A stretch of 9,789 nucleotides of DNA from JAICLL01 sp035252155 (lineage in GTDB: Bacteria > Planctomycetota > Planctomycetia > Pirellulales > JAICIG01), in contig DATFDL010000328.1 of assembly GCA_035252155.1 (NCBI GenBank), positions 1 through 9,789 on the forward strand, given 5' to 3'. Positions within the stretch are counted from its first letter, which is position 1. Each line of letters starts with the position of its first letter. Both the position numbers and the translations under genes were made by a program. Positions 9,401 to 9,789 of the stretch are shown piece after piece. The notes under the pieces were generated by a model, which was not told where the DNA came from, did no database searches, and saw only the letters and a list, made by a program, of their open reading frames with translations.

Positions 9401-9789
9401 ACGCCAAAGGCGACGTGCGCGCCGGGCAGCGTGACGGTGTTGTCGATCACCTGGGCGCGGTCCACCGTCGAGCCGAACAACGAACTATCGATGGCCGCCG
9501 CCAGCGAGGCCGCCACCTGCTGTGTGGTCCACGTGCTCTGGAACGGCACCGGCACATTGCCCTGGGAATAGACGCCATTGCTTTCAAACTCGAACGTCAG
9601 GCCGTCGAGCTGGAAGGTCTGGCCGTTGGGCTGCGTCGGAACGGCGGTGACGGTGATCGGCAGGTCGGTCTCGAAGCGGCTGGCCTGGAAACTGTTCGGG
9701 TTGGCCGAAATGGCCGCGCTGGCGCTGTGGATGATGACGTTGTCGCTGATCGTCGGCCGCGCCGTGTTGAGATACAGCGGATCGTAGAA
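1..9789 (-). CDS. Giant multidomain extracellular-type protein, partial at both ends
   Basis: The reverse complement is open for all 3263 codons in one frame, and the first and last residues fall in the middle of beta-helix segments, so the true start and stop lie outside. Motifs at widely spaced points (for example 9664, 8905, 7906, 6661, 4381, 2329, 1201 and 421) share the same phase, so there is no frameshift. Modules in order are beta-helix, TFxF module, long beta-helix with two related units, two PPC-like domains, a propeller-like region, a jelly-roll domain, a second TFxF module, two Calx-beta-like modules, a ten-box Asp-box propeller, two more Calx-beta-like modules and beta-helix. I saw no enzyme active site and no membrane segment. 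Composition (Gly, Asn, Asp, Thr, Ser rich, no cysteine noticed) suits a secreted or surface adhesin or matrix protein, as in giant planctomycete proteins. The function is unknown. No neighbouring gene is visible, so operon context cannot be judged. Confidence 0.95.
508..825 (-). other. Protein module: Calx-beta-like module d (residues 2989-3094)
   Basis: The module reads DTPALTLSIPNVMMIPGT, ETLTGTVTRNTPTTYPLKV, TLASLNPAAASIV, TTITIPAGVASATFTITAVD and EIVAAANGYASATSPVSSQTV. It aligns with module c over the strands L-T-x-x-V/I-T-R, L-x-V-x-L-x-S-x-N-P-A, T-I-P-x-x-x-x-S and the final V. Both are 106 residues, so they are a tandem pair separated by about 12 residues (QAAEPNTSGDN region). It is followed by a Pro-rich linker (YNPPVPAVEGDVTKPRPQ) that leads to the second beta-helix. 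Confidence 0.7.
862..1179 (-). other. Protein module: Calx-beta-like module c (residues 2871-2976)
   Basis: The 106-residue segment reads ATLGVSVNGSEQVSDEAGV, LTITRTGGTVGNLVVNLTSS, AVATVPATVTIPNNQSSVNV, then VIFSASAPSAGSAESIGALL and LDVVPDS. The E-A-G ... I-T-R-T-G-G ... L-x-V-x-L-x-S-S-N-P ... V-T-I-P-x-x-Q-S-S-V plan is that of Calx-beta repeats in bacterial surface proteins. It follows the end of the propeller (GRGAWLVSPV) with almost no linker and pairs with module d, which has the same length. Confidence 0.7.
1186..3360 (-). other. Protein module: large Asp-box (BNR/sortilin/GH74-like) beta-propeller (residues 2144-2868)
   Basis: The domain opens GVAQWSAMGPAPINGG and GRITGVAPDPTNANVMY, carries AAAGGGVWKTTD, AIAPSNHNVIYAGTGEANN, repeated 'I-A-x-D-P-x-N-P/S-x-x-x-Y-A' strands, LGGSQDNGTERYSG with ETDGGDGGNVEFDPQNP in the middle, and closes LLAATHGRGAWLVSPV. 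Ten Asp-boxes (S/T-x-D/N-x-G-x-x-W) mark the blades. About 725 residues with a GGGVWKTTD start and a THGRGAW end is the size and plan of VPS10/sortilin-like, exo-sialidase-like and GH74-like proteins. A GH74 double propeller uses two catalytic Asp residues, which I cannot place here, so enzymatic activity is not supported; ligand or glycan binding is equally possible. It sits between Calx-beta-like modules on both sides. Confidence 0.85.
1438..3204 (-). repeat. Ten Asp-box repeats within the propeller
   Basis: Boxes from N- to C-terminus: a degenerate TTDATAASPTW (3198-3166), STDGGVNW (3006-2983), TTNFGVTW (2838-2815), STDSGATW (2679-2656), STDGGATW (2514-2491), TTDGGATW (2352-2329), SNDNGQTW (1935-1912), TTDGANSW (1794-1771), SIDGGKTW (1611-1588) and SINGGTSW (1461-1438). 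Boxes 2 to 6 recur every 53-56 residues. A 139-residue gap without a box separates 6 from 7, and the last four are 47-61 residues apart. Each box is normally a beta-hairpin at the end of a blade's third and fourth strands. Box 3 and box 10 have Asn where Asp is usual. Confidence 0.9.
3364..3756 (-). other. Protein module: Calx-beta/Ig-like module b (residues 2012-2142)
   Basis: This module runs from PQFTVLLNGFTGVSSALENS through SGTVVVNTG, LTVNISS, ATVTIPVGATSVGFWV and IVATAAGVLSGNATLSVRDD. The V-T-I-P-x-G-x-x-S-V-x-F strand and the L-S-V-R-D-D end fit a Calx-beta-like or bacterial Ig-like sandwich. It is separated from the previous module by only a few Pro-rich residues and runs directly into the Asp-box propeller. 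Codon use differs from the rest of the gene: TCC, TCT, AGT, GCA, CTT, CCA and GGA all occur here while most of the gene favours AGC/TCG, GCC/GCG, CTG/CTC and GGC. Confidence 0.5.
3766..4140 (-). other. Protein module: Calx-beta/Ig-like module a (residues 1884-2008)
   Basis: The segment begins TASGAIAAAGGQLTVSLANKSVTESSTRNIGTVTRTNV and ends VEMADGTHTVEFLASAPGYSSVGATVDVTDD. The V-T-E-x-S ... x-G-T-V-T-R opening and the closing V-x-V-T-D-D are the two most conserved parts of Calx-beta modules, which are roughly 100-residue calcium-binding Ig-like sandwiches. The middle is atypical: FTYDGVVDQTVVNGSSVEM looks like a different Ig-like insert, so this may be two half-modules. Calcium binding is possible but not shown. 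Confidence 0.5.
4150..4455 (-). other. Protein module: TFxF module, copy 2 (residues 1779-1880)
   Basis: The segment reads SIVAPAGSGLTVGETFTLNDG, then HEVTFQFVNN, YVAVIFSPTDTAQTVADSIVGAING and, after a loop, TNIVNLFNVV. It matches the module at 9663-9421 in order and spacing: G-[EQ]-T-F-x-L-[DN], T-F-x-F, V-x-V-x-F, then the helix A/V-A-x-S-x-x-x-A-I. It is about 20 residues longer, mainly in the loop after the helix. Function unknown. Confidence 0.6.
4456..4584 (-). other. Protein segment: short conserved linker with EIRRGEEFG (residues 1736-1778)
   Basis: After the jelly-roll domain comes PYQLEIRRGEEFGV, then LYQSFDTNYRFADGW, leading straight into the second TFxF module. I recall the same 'YQLEIRRG ... 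FDTN-R' segment between a WYIDD domain and a TFxF module in other large planctomycete proteins, so it is probably a conserved strand pair that joins them rather than an independent domain. The spacing is too short for a fold of its own. Confidence 0.4.
4657..5565 (-). other. Protein module: jelly-roll/lectin-like domain ending in WYIDD (residues 1409-1711)
   Basis: The domain starts near IAFSTLDYNLWHVTQDR, carries SFYFGLD, YGSLVTNSFSLANY, PTVYFNYFLNT, an Asp-box-like SEDGGNTW (5133-5110), then GWRQARIDLSDYAGQNNLTF and closes with GWYIDDIVVGFAERGE. This order (LWHV, YFG, SL-TNSF-L, L-FNYFL-T, L-IS-DGG-W, GWRQ-IDLS-YAG-N-FRF, GWYIDDI-V) is the pattern of the MAM/laminin-G-like or immune-inhibitor-A-like beta-sandwich attached to many large secreted bacterial proteins. 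In that family the WY-[VI]-DD-[IV] strand closes the sandwich, and metal or carbohydrate binding is often proposed. The polar, Gln/Asn/Pro-rich stretch after LWHV (about 5500-5340) is probably a loop. Confidence 0.65.
5575..6510 (-). other. Protein module: propeller-like region, non-Asp-box type (residues 1094-1405)
   Basis: The segment alternates short repeats ending in G-x-L-Y-x-[LIF]: SDVVLFVNT with LETINPFSGK, then GLLYGETTGT, RQLYVVGSY with GLYELYPDTGAVVPV, ITGMAFDNDNGTMYIVG with NLYTLNYRSG, and LLFATAPGGLYAFDTSG. Pairs of 'x-x-M-A-F-x-x-D/N-G-x-M/L-Y' and 'L-Y-x-[LF]-[ND]-x-x-[ST]-G' are the usual signature of YVTN/WD40-like beta-propeller blades. About five blade-like pairs can be picked out, which is fewer or more degenerate than a full propeller, so the fold is tentative. 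It lies between the PPC pair and the jelly-roll domain and has no recognisable catalytic motif. Confidence 0.5.
6661..7194 (-). other. Protein module: PPC-like beta-sandwich 2 (residues 866-1043)
   Basis: A second sandwich follows a short linker that contains SDIRYATNGIDVEG. It shows AQDLGNLL, then QQVDWYKFELTY, NTEIDVYDSQGDLIYVGRDSN, FTYFVAIHS and GNFLVRLEP. The order of strands (D-W-Y-x-F; I-x-V-Y-D-x-x-G-x-L; Y-F-V-A-I) parallels the preceding PPC module, so the two look like a divergent tandem pair. The match to PPC is weaker than for copy 1, because an insert follows YKFELTY and the spacing is irregular. Binding or spacer function is inferred only from the family. Confidence 0.6.
7291..7908 (-). 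other. Protein module: PPC-like beta-sandwich 1 (residues 628-833)
   Basis: The segment opens NETPATAQSLG and has DVDTYTFKATAGTQVWLNV, LDSVLELVDANGNVLARSDN and, after a long insert, NNYYVRIYS and YQLQVRLQE. These match the pre-peptidase C-terminal (PPC) pattern: N-E/D-x-A-x-x-L at the start, D-x-D-x-Y-x-F in the second strand, L-x-L-x-D-x-N-G-x-L-A-x-x-D-N, then Y-Y-V-R-I. PPC domains are secreted beta-sandwiches of about 70-100 residues, usually next to extracellular enzymes or used for binding. This one is about 200 residues because of a Pro/Asn/Gly-rich insert between SDN and NYYVRI (roughly 7640-7425). No peptidase is visible beside it in the window. Confidence 0.75.
7936..9366 (-). other. 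Protein module: long beta-helix-like region with two related units (residues 142-618)
   Basis: The region begins near GPDVHGNTL and holds two copies of a unit. Unit 1 (about 9246-8905) has STDIPYVLEENLVL, IDPGVLVKLSGSRIEAG, AEGTPAQPIVFTSLND and GDWGG. Unit 2 (about 8400-8028) has DDTDIVHVLQGSVIV, LPGSGIIASGQ, VVGTPQHPVVMTSFKDD and PGDWG. Between them, typical beta-helix turns occur (PVIVNNVIQNNQGAAIS near 8677-8600, plus FDHTLITFGGGNTAIEGG). The 'PG-VVK ... GT-PIVFTS-DD ... GDWGG' signature is common in bacterial surface proteins with parallel beta-helices. A role in adhesion or as a structural stalk is inferred. No carbohydrate-active catalytic residues were identified. Confidence 0.7.
8932..8955 (-). 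repeat. Short Gly-Gly-Thr tandem repeat in the beta-helix region
   Basis: Just before the GDWGG motif of unit 1 the protein reads TFDTGGTGGTV, encoded by near-identical GGC-GGC-ACG units next to a GGC x4 run. It is a glycine-rich loop in a position where related sequences carry a variable Asp/Asn/Gly loop. It could vary by slippage; this is inference only. Confidence 0.5.
9421..9663 (-). other. Protein module: TFxF module, copy 1 (residues 43-123)
   Basis: This roughly 80-residue segment reads G-Q-T-F-x-L-D-G-L-T-F-E-F, then VPVPF, then a helical stretch TTQQVAASLAAAID, then strands ending in VTLPGA. A second copy sits at 4455-4150 with GETFTLNDG, VTFQF, VAVIF, TAQTVADSIVGAING. The shared plan is a beta-hairpin, a strand, an amphipathic helix with A-x-S-[LI]-x-x-A-I, then a short strand. 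I cannot name a family with certainty. It interrupts the beta-helix between its first coils and the long region that follows. No function can be assigned from sequence. Confidence 0.6.
9664..9789 (-). other. Protein module: edge of a parallel beta-helix (window residues 1-42)
   Basis: The first 42 residues contain LNTARPTISDNVIIHSAS followed by AAISANPNSF. The pattern of N-x-I/V-I-x-x-S/N turns with short hydrophobic strands is that of right-handed parallel beta-helix (pectate-lyase-like) coils. Because it starts in mid-module, the helix and the N-terminus of the protein continue beyond base 9789. I know the LNTARPTI type of segment from large planctomycete surface proteins; this is a resemblance only. 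Confidence 0.6.

Noticed and set aside
1..9789. Defence system, CRISPR array, mobile element or RNA gene
   Set aside because: No direct repeats with spacers, inverted terminal repeats, transposase motifs or RNA-like structures were seen, and the whole window is coding in one frame.

Overview
The window lies entirely inside one very large protein-coding gene on the minus strand. Reading the reverse complement in the frame whose codons occupy positions 3k+1 to 3k+3 gives 3263 consecutive sense codons, with no stop, no frameshift and neither end of the gene. Recognisable motifs fall in this one frame from base 9789 to base 1, so it is a single continuous open frame. There are no RNA genes, intergenic gaps, promoters, terminators, insertion sequences or CRISPR repeats that I can support.

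The protein is a mosaic of extracellular-type modules rich in Gly, Asn, Asp, Thr and Ser. In N-to-C order (falling coordinates) it contains: the edge of a parallel beta-helix (9789-9664); a small TFxF module (9663-9421); a long beta-helix-like region with two divergent copies of one unit (9366-7936); two PPC-like beta-sandwiches (7908-7291 and 7194-6661); a propeller-like region (6510-5575); a jelly-roll/lectin-like domain ending in a WYIDD motif (5565-4657); a short conserved linker (4584-4456); a second TFxF module (4455-4150); two Calx-beta/Ig-like modules (4140-3766 and 3756-3364); a roughly 725-residue Asp-box (BNR/sortilin/GH74-like) beta-propeller with ten boxes (3360-1186); two more Calx-beta-like modules (1179-862 and 825-508); and a second parallel beta-helix that runs off the end of the window (438-1).

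The source is probably a planctomycete (Pirellulales-like). The DNA is GC-rich with strong G/C preference at third codon positions. Giant secreted proteins mixing beta-helix, PPC, Calx-beta and BNR modules, with segments of the kind 'LNTARPTI', 'RIVNNTIYGG' and 'PGDWGG', are typical of that phylum. This rests on remembered family resemblance and no search was run. A signal peptide or C-terminal sorting or anchoring domain, if present, would lie outside the window, so surface or secreted location is inferred from the modules alone.

I found no multi-gene system. The points worth a second look are internal to the protein: its size, the regular Asp-box propeller placed inside a row of Calx-beta-like modules, the repeated modules, the apparent absence of cysteine, a local change of codon use just before the propeller, and a 1711-codon antisense open frame that is explained by codon avoidance.
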